Under the pieces are notes generated by a model. That model was not told where the DNA came from. It was given only the letters and a program-made list of their open reading frames with translations, and ran no database searches. DNA of 64,000 nucleotides from Paraburkholderia madseniana (GTDB lineage: Bacteria; Pseudomonadota; Gammaproteobacteria; Burkholderiales; Burkholderiaceae), in NCBI RefSeq assembly GCF_009690905.1, contig NZ_VOSW01000056.1:1-64000 (forward strand), read 5' to 3'. The translations under genes were made by a program, and so were the position numbers. Position 1 is the first letter of the stretch. Each line of letters starts with the position of its first letter. Of the stretch, positions 33,471 to 42,248 are shown one piece after another.

Positions 33471-34367
33471 ATGCAGGACACCACCATCAAACCCGCGCTG
33501 AATCCAGTGCCAACACCAGCTTCAGTGAAGCCCGTCAGTGCCGCAGCCGGCGCAGCGCTCCTGTGCGTGCTGTCGATGTCGAGCGTGCAGTTCGGCGCCG
33601 CGCTCTCCGCGCCGACAATGGCTGAGTACGGCTCGCTCAGCACCACCTGGTTGCGTCTTTGCTGGGCGGCCGTCGTGCTTGCGTTGCTGGTGCGCCCGCG
33701 TTTCTTCACCTACTCGCGCTCGCATTGGCTCGCGGCCGGTGCGCTGGGGGCCGCGATGGCCGGCATGACGTTGTGCTTTTTCGCGGCGCTTCAGCGGATT
33801 CCATTGGGGCTCGCCGTCGCGATCGATTTTCTTGGACCGCTCGCCGTAGCGACTTTCGCGGTGCGCCGCGCGCGAGCAGTACTGTGGCCGGCCCTGGCGA
33901 TTGCCGGCGTGCTGCTGCTCTCGCGTGATCGCGCGGGCTGGATCGGCGAGCCGCTGGGCGTGCTGCTCGCGTTCGGGGCCGCGCTCGGCTGGGGCAGCTA
34001 TATCGTGTTGATGAAAAAGATCGGCACGGTGTTCGCCGGCCTTGAAGGATTGTCGGTGTCGCTGATCGCAGCGGCACTGGTTGCCACGCCGTTTGGCTTT
34101 GCGCAAAGCGGCACACACATCGCCGCAGGACAGATCGCCGCAACCGCGGGCCTCGCGTTGCTGGTCCCGCTGTTACCCTATGCGCTGGAAATGGTGGCGT
34201 TGCGGCACATGCCGGCCTCATCGTTCGGGATACTGATGAGTGTCGAGCCCGCGATCGGCGCGCTGGCTGGCTTCGTGGTGCTGCATCAGCCGATGGGCGT
34301 CTTGCAGATCGCAGGCACGCTGCTGGTGGTTGCGGCGAGCGTGGGCGCCGTGGTGGCGACACGCTGA
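33471..34367 (+). CDS. EamA/RhtA-type transporter
   Basis: 298 residues with about ten helices in two EamA repeats. The segments LSMSSVQFGAALSAPTM, FFAALQRIPLGLAVAIDFLGPL and ALRHMPASSFGILMSVEPAIGALAGF are characteristic of the RhtA branch, which exports threonine/homoserine or related compounds. The divergent LysR gene suggests inducible export. The C-terminal half overlaps no other gene, and rmlC converges on it 35 bases away. Confidence 0.88.
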   Translation: MQDTTIKPALNPVPTPASVKPVSAAAGAALLCVLSMSSVQFGAALSAPTMAEYGSLSTTWLRLCWAAVVLALLVRPRFFTYSRSHWLAAGALGAAMAGMTLCFFAALQRIPLGLAVAIDFLGPLAVATFAVRRARAVLWPALAIAGVLLLSRDRAGWIGEPLGVLLAFGAALGWGSYIVLMKKIGTVFAGLEGLSVSLIAAALVATPFGFAQSGTHIAAGQIAATAGLALLVPLLPYALEMVALRHMPASSFGILMSVEPAIGALAGFVVLHQPMGVLQIAGTLLVVAASVGAVVATR

Positions 34368-34402
34368 ACGGCGTTGAACCGCTGCGTGTGCTTGCGCAGC
34401 GC

Positions 34403-34939
34403 TCAGGCGATATTTTCCGCTTCGTAAAGACGCCGGCCCGCTGCGTCCTTCGCGCCGAGGACCGGCTCGATTTCGATCGGCCACTCGATGCCGATGTCGG
34501 GATCGCTCCACAAGATGCAGCGCTCGAGTTCCGGGAACCAGTATTCAGTGGTCTTCCACAGGCATTCGGCGACATCGGACAGCACGACGAAACCGTGTGC
34601 GAAGCCCGGCGGCACCCACATCTGCCGATGATTGACCGCGCTCAGGTGTTCGCCGCTCCACTTGCCGAAGGTCGGCGAATTGAGCCGCACGTCCACGGCG
34701 ACGTCGAACACCTCCCCCACCACCACGCGCACGAGCCGACCTTGCGGCCGATGCACCTGATAGTGCAAGCCGCGCAACACGCCACGCACTGCCCGTAAAT
34801 GACGGTCTTGCACGAAATTGAAACCTTGCGAGACGTCGTCGGTAAACTCATCCGCGCTGAAGCTCTCGAAGCAGAAGCCAAATTCGTCGCAAAACACCTC
34901 GGGCTCGATGAGTTTCACCTCCGGCAATGCTGTCGCCAT
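34403..34939 (-). CDS. rmlC: dTDP-4-dehydrorhamnose 3,5-epimerase (RmlC)
   Basis: 178 residues, normal RmlC length. VRGVLRGLHYQ supplies the catalytic His, KTTEYW the conserved Tyr, and WSDPDIGIEWP the Asp. The start segment that normally reads FGDERGFFFESF is here FCDEFGFCFESF, so the Arg that contacts the nucleotide sugar is replaced by Phe and one Phe by Cys. It is an orphan: rmlA, rmlB and rmlD are not in the window. The ATG at 34939 fits homologues; another at 34954 is possible. The gene lies 167 bases downstream of a GlxA-type regulator. Confidence 0.88.
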   Translation of the reverse strand: MATALPEVKLIEPEVFCDEFGFCFESFSADEFTDDVSQGFNFVQDRHLRAVRGVLRGLHYQVHRPQGRLVRVVVGEVFDVAVDVRLNSPTFGKWSGEHLSAVNHRQMWVPPGFAHGFVVLSDVAECLWKTTEYWFPELERCILWSDPDIGIEWPIEIEPVLGAKDAAGRRLYEAENIA

Positions 34940-35105
34940 TACCTTGTTGCCCATGGCCACTGTGCTCGTAAGAAGCCCGCCAGGAGAAAACGCGACCGCC
35001 GACGCGCGCACCGGTGCATACGCCGTTGCACGCCCCGCTGCACACGCACCCATCCGCTCTGAATTGCACCCTGAGTTGCACCGTCTGCACGGCGCCTGCT
35101 CAAGC

Positions 35106-36101
35106 TTACGCCTCGGTCGCCACCCGGCTGCGCGCGCGATATTCGGTGGGCGACAGCGCCATACGCTTGCGGAATATCTTCGCGAGGCGGTCGCCGTTGC
35201 CGGTGCCGCTGCGGCGCGCTATCTTATCGACCGGTAATTCTGTTTCGGTCAGGAAGTTGCAGGCAATACGCAGCCTCACCTGGAGCAGATAGTCAGAAGG
35301 CGTGACCTGCATTTCATGCTTGAAGCGCCGCAGAAAATTGCGCTCGCTCATCGCCGCCACTTGCGCTGCGTCGGCAACCGACACCGGACGATCGCAATTC
35401 GCCTCCATCCAGCGCGCGGCGGCACGGATTTTCTCGGCGACGCTGAGTGTGCCGCCTTCAGCCTGCAGCGGCACCCAGGTGGCGGCCATGCCCGGCATCA
35501 CCCGATCGGCGACGCTGCGCGCGAGTTCCGCGCCAAGATCGCGCTTGATGAACATCAGCGCGCTGCGCGCGCAGTCGTTACGATCGTTGGCGGCGCTGCG
35601 CACGGCATCGGCCGTGGCGCTGCCCAGATAGCGATTCACCTGCAGACCGTCATGCTCCGCGGGACCCGCTGCTTCCAGAACGAGACGGCCCTCGCCGATC
35701 GTCTCGATCGCACGGGTTCGCGTTTGCACCGATCGCAACCAGCCCAGCAAGCGTTCGTCGAGTGCGGCCTCATGTGCGCCGTAGCCGCCTGCGATGAAGA
35801 GCACGTCGAAACCGCTGCCATAACGTGTGTCGATGCGGTCAGTCCAGATCCGCGCCGACGAAGAACTCGCAACGCTGCCTCCGTCCATCGACAGAAACTG
35901 CACTTCGTAAGGCGGCTCTTCGCCAGCCCGCGAGCCCGAGAGTTCGTTGGCGGTCTGGAACATCTCGACCACTGTGCCAGGCCCGAGCAGCCAGAAGCCG
36001 TCGAACAGCAACACGCCGATTCGCCGCGCTGCGCTACGCACGTTTAGCGTTGGCGTATGTAACCAGGTAATCCTCGCAGTATCCAGATGCAAGTGCGGCA
36101 T
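35106..36101 (-). CDS. GlxA-type AraC-family transcriptional regulator
   Basis: 331 residues. The N-terminal DJ-1/PfpI-like domain (RRIGVLLFDGFWLLGPGTVVEMF, VLFIAGGYGAHEA) is followed by a C-terminal AraC/XylS DNA-binding domain (SVADAAQVAAMSERNFLRRFKHE and GDRLAKIFRKRMALSPTEYR). The usual catalytic Cys of DJ-1 enzymes is not seen, as expected for a sensor. It lies upstream of rmlC on the same strand, and a long AT-rich region sits before it. Confidence 0.9.
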   Translation of the reverse strand: MPHLHLDTARITWLHTPTLNVRSAARRIGVLLFDGFWLLGPGTVVEMFQTANELSGSRAGEEPPYEVQFLSMDGGSVASSSSARIWTDRIDTRYGSGFDVLFIAGGYGAHEAALDERLLGWLRSVQTRTRAIETIGEGRLVLEAAGPAEHDGLQVNRYLGSATADAVRSAANDRNDCARSALMFIKRDLGAELARSVADRVMPGMAATWVPLQAEGGTLSVAEKIRAAARWMEANCDRPVSVADAAQVAAMSERNFLRRFKHEMQVTPSDYLLQVRLRIACNFLTETELPVDKIARRSGTGNGDRLAKIFRKRMALSPTEYRARSRVATEA

Positions 36102-36866
36102 GATCTTTCCCCAAGCTGTCGTACATTGTGGACCCCGCTGCCCCGTCTGCCGGACGATATGGACGAATTGAATTACGGCGGATGAAAACCACCGGCAACG
36201 CCGCTTAACGGATTATGCGTGATGTTAGCCGAATGCCGCGCCATAGTAAATTTGAAAAACAAATCCGCATCGAGAAATTCAATGTATGACGAAAACCATT
36301 ATTGTGTGTTTCATATGACTTTCGGCATATGAGCCGGCATAGCGACAGGCCATAGCGGCCTGACGACCGCCCGAAGACCGCAACACCTTGCACAGAGCCG
36401 CACTCGAGCCTACAGCGCCGTTGCGGCAACTCATCGTGAAGCGTCGAATTCGCGACGGCGATTCACCGAAATCACATACGAAAAATGTTTCAAACGTGAA
36501 CTCGAAACCTCGCAAATAATGAACATTCAATCTGGCTTTATTCGCAAATCTGGAATTTATCGACAGTGCCAATGTGGCAAACCGCACATTTATTGAAACA
36601 TTCAAGATTAAGCATTTCGACCCTGCATTCTCATTCGATTAAAAATGTTTCTATATTGAAACATCCGGCTTCTTATACGTATGACCAAATGCGCTTGTCA
36701 TCGGCCTGCATACCGGGAGAACATCAGACGATTCCATGCTGCAGCGCAAATCGTGCCAGGCGGTTTCCTTAAACAAAGTTTCATCCCTTGATCGTGCTCT
36801 TTAAGACTTGGTTAAGAGAGGCGGCGCCATAATTTGCGTACCGTAAGAGCAGCAAGGAGCAGAGAT
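36102..36866. other. Long AT-rich intergenic region with repeated ATGTTTC/GAAACAT half sites
   Basis: 765 bases with no supported gene. It is clearly more AT-rich than its surroundings between about 36200 and 36780. ATGTTTC occurs at about 36486 and 36645, and TTGAAACA near 36593 and 36657. The divergent promoters of the GlxA-type gene and the downstream small gene must lie here. Confidence 0.6.
36645..36664. promoter_or_regulatory. Perfect 20-base palindrome ATGTTTC-N6-GAAACAT
   Basis: Seven-base arms flank TATATT. The same AAAAATGTTTC string recurs at about 36481, which suggests a multi-site operator. Confidence 0.45.
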
Positions 36867-37241
36867 ATGTCGCGCCCCATGAGCATCGAGAGAGTCAACG
36901 AATACGGACAGAACGCGGTTCGCATCGCCATCGAGGACCGTGCGGTACTGCTCGAAGCGGCCGATCTGGATGCCGTGATCGAGCACCTCAGCGCGATGCG
37001 CGCCACGATGCGCCCGGAAGTGCCGAAGGAACCGCTGCGCACCCATCAGTACGTGATTGAAATCGATCCATGCTGGCACACCGAAAAGCATCCGCTGGAC
37101 GACGGCGCCGTACTGTTCCTGCGGCATTCCGGTCTGGGCTGGGCCGGCTTCGCGCTCCCCACCGCGAGCCTCGCGAGGCTGCATCACGCGTTGACGCAGC
37201 AACTGGAAGCCTCGCTCGAAGTACACGGCATGCTCAACTGA
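36867..37241 (+). CDS. Hypothetical protein
   Basis: 124 residues of a soluble, acidic, single-domain protein with the pattern MSIERVNEYGQNAVRIAIED near the start and HSGLGWAGFALP in the second half. AAGGAG lies 7 bases before the ATG at 36867, which supports translation. I do not recognise a named family; it may be restricted to Burkholderiales. The flanking palindromes suggest it is a separate unit. Confidence 0.75.
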   Translation: MSRPMSIERVNEYGQNAVRIAIEDRAVLLEAADLDAVIEHLSAMRATMRPEVPKEPLRTHQYVIEIDPCWHTEKHPLDDGAVLFLRHSGLGWAGFALPTASLARLHHALTQQLEASLEVHGMLN

Positions 37242-37317
37242 ATCGGCTGAATCAGCCGATTCGCGAACGCTGGGCAGTGCAGCGCCCGCGCAAGCAGTGA
37301 ATCAGCCGGCCGGCTGA
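37241..37317. repeat. Two related TCAGCCG palindromes between convergent genes
   Basis: AATCGGCTGA-A-TCAGCCGATT spans 37241-37261, starting in the stop codon of the small gene. TCAGCCGG/CCGGCTGA spans 37302-37317 and is perfect. They share the TCAGCCG half. Tight centres make them poor hairpins alone, but the two could pair with each other and act as a terminator. Confidence 0.5.
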
Positions 37318-37374
37318 ACGCCGTGCTCGACACTGACGACGGTGGTGCCCACGCGCGGCGTGAGCATCGTAGCC

Positions 37375-40300
37375 CTATCGGCCGTTCGTCAACTGGCCGC
37401 TTTCGCTCGGCTGCCGTCGTGCGCGCCGCTCGTCACGCTTGCGACGCAGTTCCACGAGCCGCCGCCTACTGTACGTTAGCGAGGCGACCGCATGAAACGC
37501 GACCGGGGCGAACACGAGGCCAAACAGCGTGGCCGCCAGCACCCCGCCGAACACACCGGTGCCGATCGAGCGACGGCTTTCCGCGCCCGCACCGCTCGAC
37601 ACCACCAGCGGCACGACGCCCAACAGGAATGCTGCCGAAGTCATCACGATCGGCCGGAAGCGCGCGGCGGCCGCTTCGGTCACGGCGCGCGTCAACGGCA
37701 GGCCGCGGCGATACAGATCGCGTGCGAACTGCACGATCAGAATCGCGTTCTTCGCCGCGAGGCCGATCACCGTAATCATGCCAACCTTGAAGTACACGTC
37801 GTTTGGCATGCCCCGCAGCAGCATCGCAGCGATTGCGCCAATCACGCCGAGCGGCACGACCATCAGCACGGCAAGCGGGATCGCCCAGCTTTCGTACAAG
37901 GCAGCGAGCGCCATGAACACGGCCAGCAGCGACAGGCCGATCAGCAACGGCGTGAGCTGTGCCGCCGCGGTTTCTTCACGCGCCGCGTCGACCCAGTCAT
38001 ACGAGACCCCGACCGGCAGCGAAGCAGCGAGCCGCTCCATCTCCGCCATTGCCGCGCCCGAACTGTAGCCGGGCGCAGCGTGGCCGCTCACGTCGAGCGA
38101 CGGATAGCCGTTATAGCGCGTCAGCATCACCGGACCGATGCTCCAATGACGTGACGCAATCGCGGATAAGGGCACCATGCCGCCGGACGAGTTCGGCACG
38201 GCCAGCGCCATCAGATCGTCCTCGGTCATCCGCGTGGCGGCGTCGGCGGAAATCATCACGCGGCGCATCCGGCCACCGGTAGGAAAGTCGTCGATGTAGG
38301 TCGAGCCGAAGGTGCTGCCCAGCACATCGGTGATGCGGTCGAACGGCACGCCGAGCGCATACGCTTTCGCACGATCGATGACGAGTTCGACGCGCGGCGC
38401 ATCCGGCAGATTCTCCGAATGCACGGAAGCCAGCACCGGGCTCGCCTTGGCCTGCGCGAACAGTTGCTCGCGCGCGGCCTTCAGCGCATCCAGCCCGACT
38501 CCGCCGCGGTCTTCAAGCCGGAACACGAAGCCGTCCGAATGCCCGAGTCCCGGCACGGAAGGCGGCAAGTGCGCCTCCACATTGCCGTCGAGAATCTTGT
38601 CGAACTTCTCGTTGAGCCGCTCGCGCAAGGCCATCGCATCGGTATTGCGCTTGCCCCAGTCTTTCAATTCGACGAAGCCCATCGCCACGTTCTGACCGCT
38701 ACCGGTAAAACTCCAGCCGATCACACTGGTGACGTGCGCGACGGCGGGTTCGGCGCGCAGGATCGTTTCCATTCGCTGGACCACCGCGAGCGTACGGGCC
38801 TGCGTCGCGCCGGCCGGCAATTGCACCATCACCTGCAACTGGCCTTCATCTTCGCTCGGCAAAAAGCCACCGGGCATCTGCCAATAGAGCGCGGCGCACG
38901 CGCCGACCAGCACGGCATAGATCGCCAGCATCGGGCCGATACGGCGCAGCGTACGCGCGGTCAGCCCGCGATAGCCGCTCGCGGCCCGATCGAAACCGGT
39001 CGTGAAGCGGCTCGCCGCTCGCGCCGCGAAGCCGAGCAGGCCACGGCGGGCATCGCGTTGACTCACCGGGTGCTTGTGCGCTTTCAGCAGATTCGCGCAT
39101 AGCGCGGGCGTCAACGACAACGCCATAAACGACGACACCAGCATCGACGCAATCATCGACACCGCGAATTGACGGTAAATACCGCCGACACCGCCCGGAA
39201 AGAACGCCATCGGCACGAACACGGCGGTCAGCACCGCGGTCACGCCGACGATCGCGCCGCCGATCTGCGTCATCGCCTTACGGGTGGCCTCGCGCGGCGG
39301 CAGGCCCTCCTCTTCCATCACGCGATGCACGCTCTCCACCACCACGATCGCATCGTCGACGAGAATCCCGATTGCCAGCACAAGACCGAACATCGTGAAC
39401 ACATTGATCGACAGGCCGCAGGCGTACATCGCGAGAAACGCGCCCATCAGCGTGACCGGAATCACCACCGTCGGCACCAGTGTGTAGCGCAGATCGCGCA
39501 GGAACAGCCACATCACGAAGAACACCAGCACCACGGCTTCCGCCAGCGTGACGAGCACCTCGCGAATCGCAATCTTCACGAAATGCGCGTTGTCGAACGG
39601 AATTTCGACGGCAACGCCCGGCGGCAAGCCTTTCGATAGTTCGGCAAGCCGCGCGCGGATCGCGTTGGACGTCTCGAGCGCATTGCCGCGCGGCCCGAGT
39701 TGAATACCGACGGTCGCCGCAGTCTTGCCGTTCAGGCGGGAGTAGAACGAGTAATTGTCGCGTCCCAGTTCGACCCGCGCGACGTCCCGCAAGCGCACAG
39801 CCGAGCCGTCTGGCAGCGCCTTCAGCACGATCTGGCCGAATTCGGCGGGCGAGATCAGTTGTCCCTTCACGCTCACCGAGGCCGTCAATTGCTGCCCCGG
39901 AACGAACGGTGCGTCGCCCAGCGTGCCGGCCGTTACCGTGGCGTTCTGCGCAGCGATCGCGGCGTTCACTTCCGCGGCGCCGAGGCCGTACTCGCGCAGC
40001 TTCATCGGATCGAGCCAGATGCGCAATGCCTCGTCGGCGTCCCACAACTCTGCCGCGCCCACGCCCGGCGCGCGCTTCAGTTCGCGCAACACGTAACGGC
40101 TCAGGTAGTCGCTCAATTGCACGGAATCGCGCGAGCCATCCGTGGATGTCAGCGCGACCAGCATCAGAAACGTATTGGCCGCCTTGAAAACGCTGATGCC
40201 CTGCTGCACGACCTGTTGCGGCAAGCGCGGCTCGACCTGCTTGAGACGGTTCTGGATGTCGACCAGCGCAAGGTCCGGATTGGTGCCCGGCGCGAAGGTC

Positions 40301-40575
40301 GCGTCGATCTCGAGATTGCCGAGGTTGTCGCTGGTCGTTTCGTAGTACAGCATATTGTCGGCGCCGTCGAGACTCTCCTCGATGATGCTGCCGACGTTCG
40401 CATCGACCACTTCAGTGGCAGCCCCCGGATAGATGGCGCTGATCACGATGCGCGGCGGCGCAAGACGCGGATACTGCGCTACCGGCAGTTGCGGAATGGC
40501 AAGCGCGCCCGCCACGACAATGGCGAGCGCAACAATCCATGCGAAAACCGGGCGGTCGATGAAGAAAAATGGCAC
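37375..40575 (-). CDS. RND-family efflux permease (HAE1/AcrB type)
   Basis: 1066 residues, full length for an inner-membrane proton-driven RND pump. FFIDRPVFAWIVALAIVVAG is the classical start, GILVDDAIVVVESVHRVMEEEG carries the proton-relay Asp pair, and the second-half features (GVIGAIAAMLLRGMPNDVYFKVGMITVIGLAAKNAILIV) are intact. The start is taken as GTG at 40575; no good Shine-Dalgarno is visible. No membrane-fusion (adaptor) or TolC-type gene is adjacent, which is unusual. It begins 13 bases after a decayed GNAT gene in a long same-strand run, so it may be read from the yej-tld operon. Confidence 0.92.
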   Translation of the reverse strand: MPFFFIDRPVFAWIVALAIVVAGALAIPQLPVAQYPRLAPPRIVISAIYPGAATEVVDANVGSIIEESLDGADNMLYYETTSDNLGNLEIDATFAPGTNPDLALVDIQNRLKQVEPRLPQQVVQQGISVFKAANTFLMLVALTSTDGSRDSVQLSDYLSRYVLRELKRAPGVGAAELWDADEALRIWLDPMKLREYGLGAAEVNAAIAAQNATVTAGTLGDAPFVPGQQLTASVSVKGQLISPAEFGQIVLKALPDGSAVRLRDVARVELGRDNYSFYSRLNGKTAATVGIQLGPRGNALETSNAIRARLAELSKGLPPGVAVEIPFDNAHFVKIAIREVLVTLAEAVVLVFFVMWLFLRDLRYTLVPTVVIPVTLMGAFLAMYACGLSINVFTMFGLVLAIGILVDDAIVVVESVHRVMEEEGLPPREATRKAMTQIGGAIVGVTAVLTAVFVPMAFFPGGVGGIYRQFAVSMIASMLVSSFMALSLTPALCANLLKAHKHPVSQRDARRGLLGFAARAASRFTTGFDRAASGYRGLTARTLRRIGPMLAIYAVLVGACAALYWQMPGGFLPSEDEGQLQVMVQLPAGATQARTLAVVQRMETILRAEPAVAHVTSVIGWSFTGSGQNVAMGFVELKDWGKRNTDAMALRERLNEKFDKILDGNVEAHLPPSVPGLGHSDGFVFRLEDRGGVGLDALKAAREQLFAQAKASPVLASVHSENLPDAPRVELVIDRAKAYALGVPFDRITDVLGSTFGSTYIDDFPTGGRMRRVMISADAATRMTEDDLMALAVPNSSGGMVPLSAIASRHWSIGPVMLTRYNGYPSLDVSGHAAPGYSSGAAMAEMERLAASLPVGVSYDWVDAAREETAAAQLTPLLIGLSLLAVFMALAALYESWAIPLAVLMVVPLGVIGAIAAMLLRGMPNDVYFKVGMITVIGLAAKNAILIVQFARDLYRRGLPLTRAVTEAAAARFRPIVMTSAAFLLGVVPLVVSSGAGAESRRSIGTGVFGGVLAATLFGLVFAPVAFHAVASLTYSRRRLVELRRKRDERRARRQPSESGQLTNGR

Positions 40576-40588
40576 GCAAGAAATCCGT

Positions 40589-40882
40589 TCAGATTGTCTG
40601 GAGACGCGGCGCGTCAACGAGGCGGGCCATATGCAGCACGTCGGCCAGTATGCCGTCGCGCAATGCAAAACCGCGCGAGCGGCCTTCTTCGACAAAGCCG
40701 AACTTGCGGTACGGCGCGATTGCCGGCCAGTTATCGGCCAGATCGATCAGTTCGGTCATCAGCGCACTACCGATGCCGCGCCGGTGCCATGCGTCGTGTA
40801 CATCAATGCCGAGCGACGCGCGCAGCGTCAGGCCCTCGGGCAAGCTCTCAGAATTTGATTTTGTTCTTATGTCTTGATTCAT
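40589..40882 (-). pseudogene. Decayed GNAT acetyltransferase remnant
   Basis: An open frame of 97 codons retains GNAT pieces: LGIDVHDAWHRRGIGSALMTELIDLADNW (motif A) directly joined to PAIAPYRKFGFVEEGRSRGFALRDG (motif B). The strand that normally links them (of the LELTVYxDN type) is missing, and the usual N-terminal third is absent. It begins 4 bases after the pmbA stop and is probably co-transcribed. An alternative is a short functional domain, but the missing strand argues against it. Confidence 0.65.
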
Positions 40883-40886
40883 AGGC

Positions 40887-42248
40887 TCATAACGTCAATT
40901 CGAATGACCTCGTCAGAATGCCGGGTAATTGCATGCCGCCCGTGGCACGCTCGCCCCATGTCGAGTCGCTCAATAGCAATTCCGCTTGCGCGCCGAGTTG
41001 TTCAAGTTCACTACCGAGCACGCGGTACAGGCTATCGTCGAAACGCATGGCTTCGAGCGGCGCGACGATCTGCCCGTTCTCGACCCAGAAGGTTGCAAAG
41101 CGCGTCATGCCGGTCAGGCGGCAATTCATCCGGTCCGAGAAATTCACGTACCAGAGATTGCCGATGTAGAGACCGGTATCGAGCTTGCCCAGCACGTCCT
41201 CTTCCAGCAGATCGCCCGCTTCCATCGAGAGCGCCGCCGGCGACTCGTTCGCCAGTGCGCCGTTGGGCGTCAACCCGTACTCGCGCGCGCTGCGCGCATT
41301 GGTCAGGCGTTCGGCACTGCGGCCGGCCTGAATCAGCGGGACGCTCTCGCGCAAATAGCCGTCGTCGTTGAAGCCGGGTGTAATGCCGAGATTCAGATCT
41401 TCGCTGATCGTGACGCGCGGGTCGACTACGATTTCTCCCACATGCAGCTTGTACAACTCACTGCGCGACGTGGCCTGGGCACGTGCGGAGAAACCGCTCC
41501 ATGCCGCCACGCCAAGCAGTTCCGCGAGCGCTGCGGGCGCGAGATACGAACGATAACGCCCCGGCGCCAAGGTGCGCGGCGTGCGCGCGAGCACCGGGAG
41601 ACGCGTTGCGGCCTGCTCGACCTTGTGCGCGAAAACTGCGTCGCTCCAGTCGTCGCCCGCGTATGTGGTTTTGATCGCGCGGCCGCTCGGGTCGTATAGC
41701 GACCAGCTAAAATTGAAGTTATCGACTTCGTACCAGCCGCGGCTGCCGTTCGTGGACGCAAAGCCGCGCACGATCGTGCCACCCGCGTAAAAGCCCACGA
41801 AATCCAGCCCTTGCGCGCATTCGGCAACGGTGCGCAACAAGCTGTCCGGCTCCGGCAGCTTGCCCGAACGTTGCGTGGTGCGCTGCCATTGCGACGTGTC
41901 GAACAATAGATGCGGGTCGTCCGCCGCACCGCGCAGGCTTTCACGCAAAGTGGCGAGCGCCGCGCTCACGTCGTCCAGATCCTGTTGCAGATCGCCGCAG
42001 ACGGTCAGCGTCGAATAAGCCTGGCGCGCGCCGTCGATCAAACGCAAGGTCAGCTTGCCTTGCGACACGCTGCCGATCTGCCGCACCTTGCCCGAGTTGA
42101 AGCGGATAAAGTCGGACTGCTCGCCGGCAAAAGAACTCAGCGTGGTTTCCGCGCCTTGCTGCAGGCGTTCGATAGCATCGGCCAGCGACGTGAAATGCTG
42201 CTGCCAGTCGATCGAAGGAGCGGTGCGCGAGGAGATGAATTGGCTCAT
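40887..42248 (-). CDS. pmbA: TldE/PmbA-family peptidase subunit
   Basis: 453 residues of the TldE half of the TldD/TldE metalloprotease. It has the two-domain PmbA layout and ends with GSELEQLGAQAELLLSDSTWGERATGGMQLPGI. It lacks the HExxxH zinc motif, as expected for the TldE partner. TGATG couples it to tldD by one base. The heterodimer degrades unfolded small peptides and processes some modified peptides. Confidence 0.85.
   Translation of the reverse strand: MSQFISSRTAPSIDWQQHFTSLADAIERLQQGAETTLSSFAGEQSDFIRFNSGKVRQIGSVSQGKLTLRLIDGARQAYSTLTVCGDLQQDLDDVSAALATLRESLRGAADDPHLLFDTSQWQRTTQRSGKLPEPDSLLRTVAECAQGLDFVGFYAGGTIVRGFASTNGSRGWYEVDNFNFSWSLYDPSGRAIKTTYAGDDWSDAVFAHKVEQAATRLPVLARTPRTLAPGRYRSYLAPAALAELLGVAAWSGFSARAQATSRSELYKLHVGEIVVDPRVTISEDLNLGITPGFNDDGYLRESVPLIQAGRSAERLTNARSAREYGLTPNGALANESPAALSMEAGDLLEEDVLGKLDTGLYIGNLWYVNFSDRMNCRLTGMTRFATFWVENGQIVAPLEAMRFDDSLYRVLGSELEQLGAQAELLLSDSTWGERATGGMQLPGILTRSFELTL

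Noticed and set aside
36279..36605. 108-codon minus-strand frame in the AT-rich intergenic region
   Set aside because: Low-complexity composition, no Shine-Dalgarno, no family resemblance.
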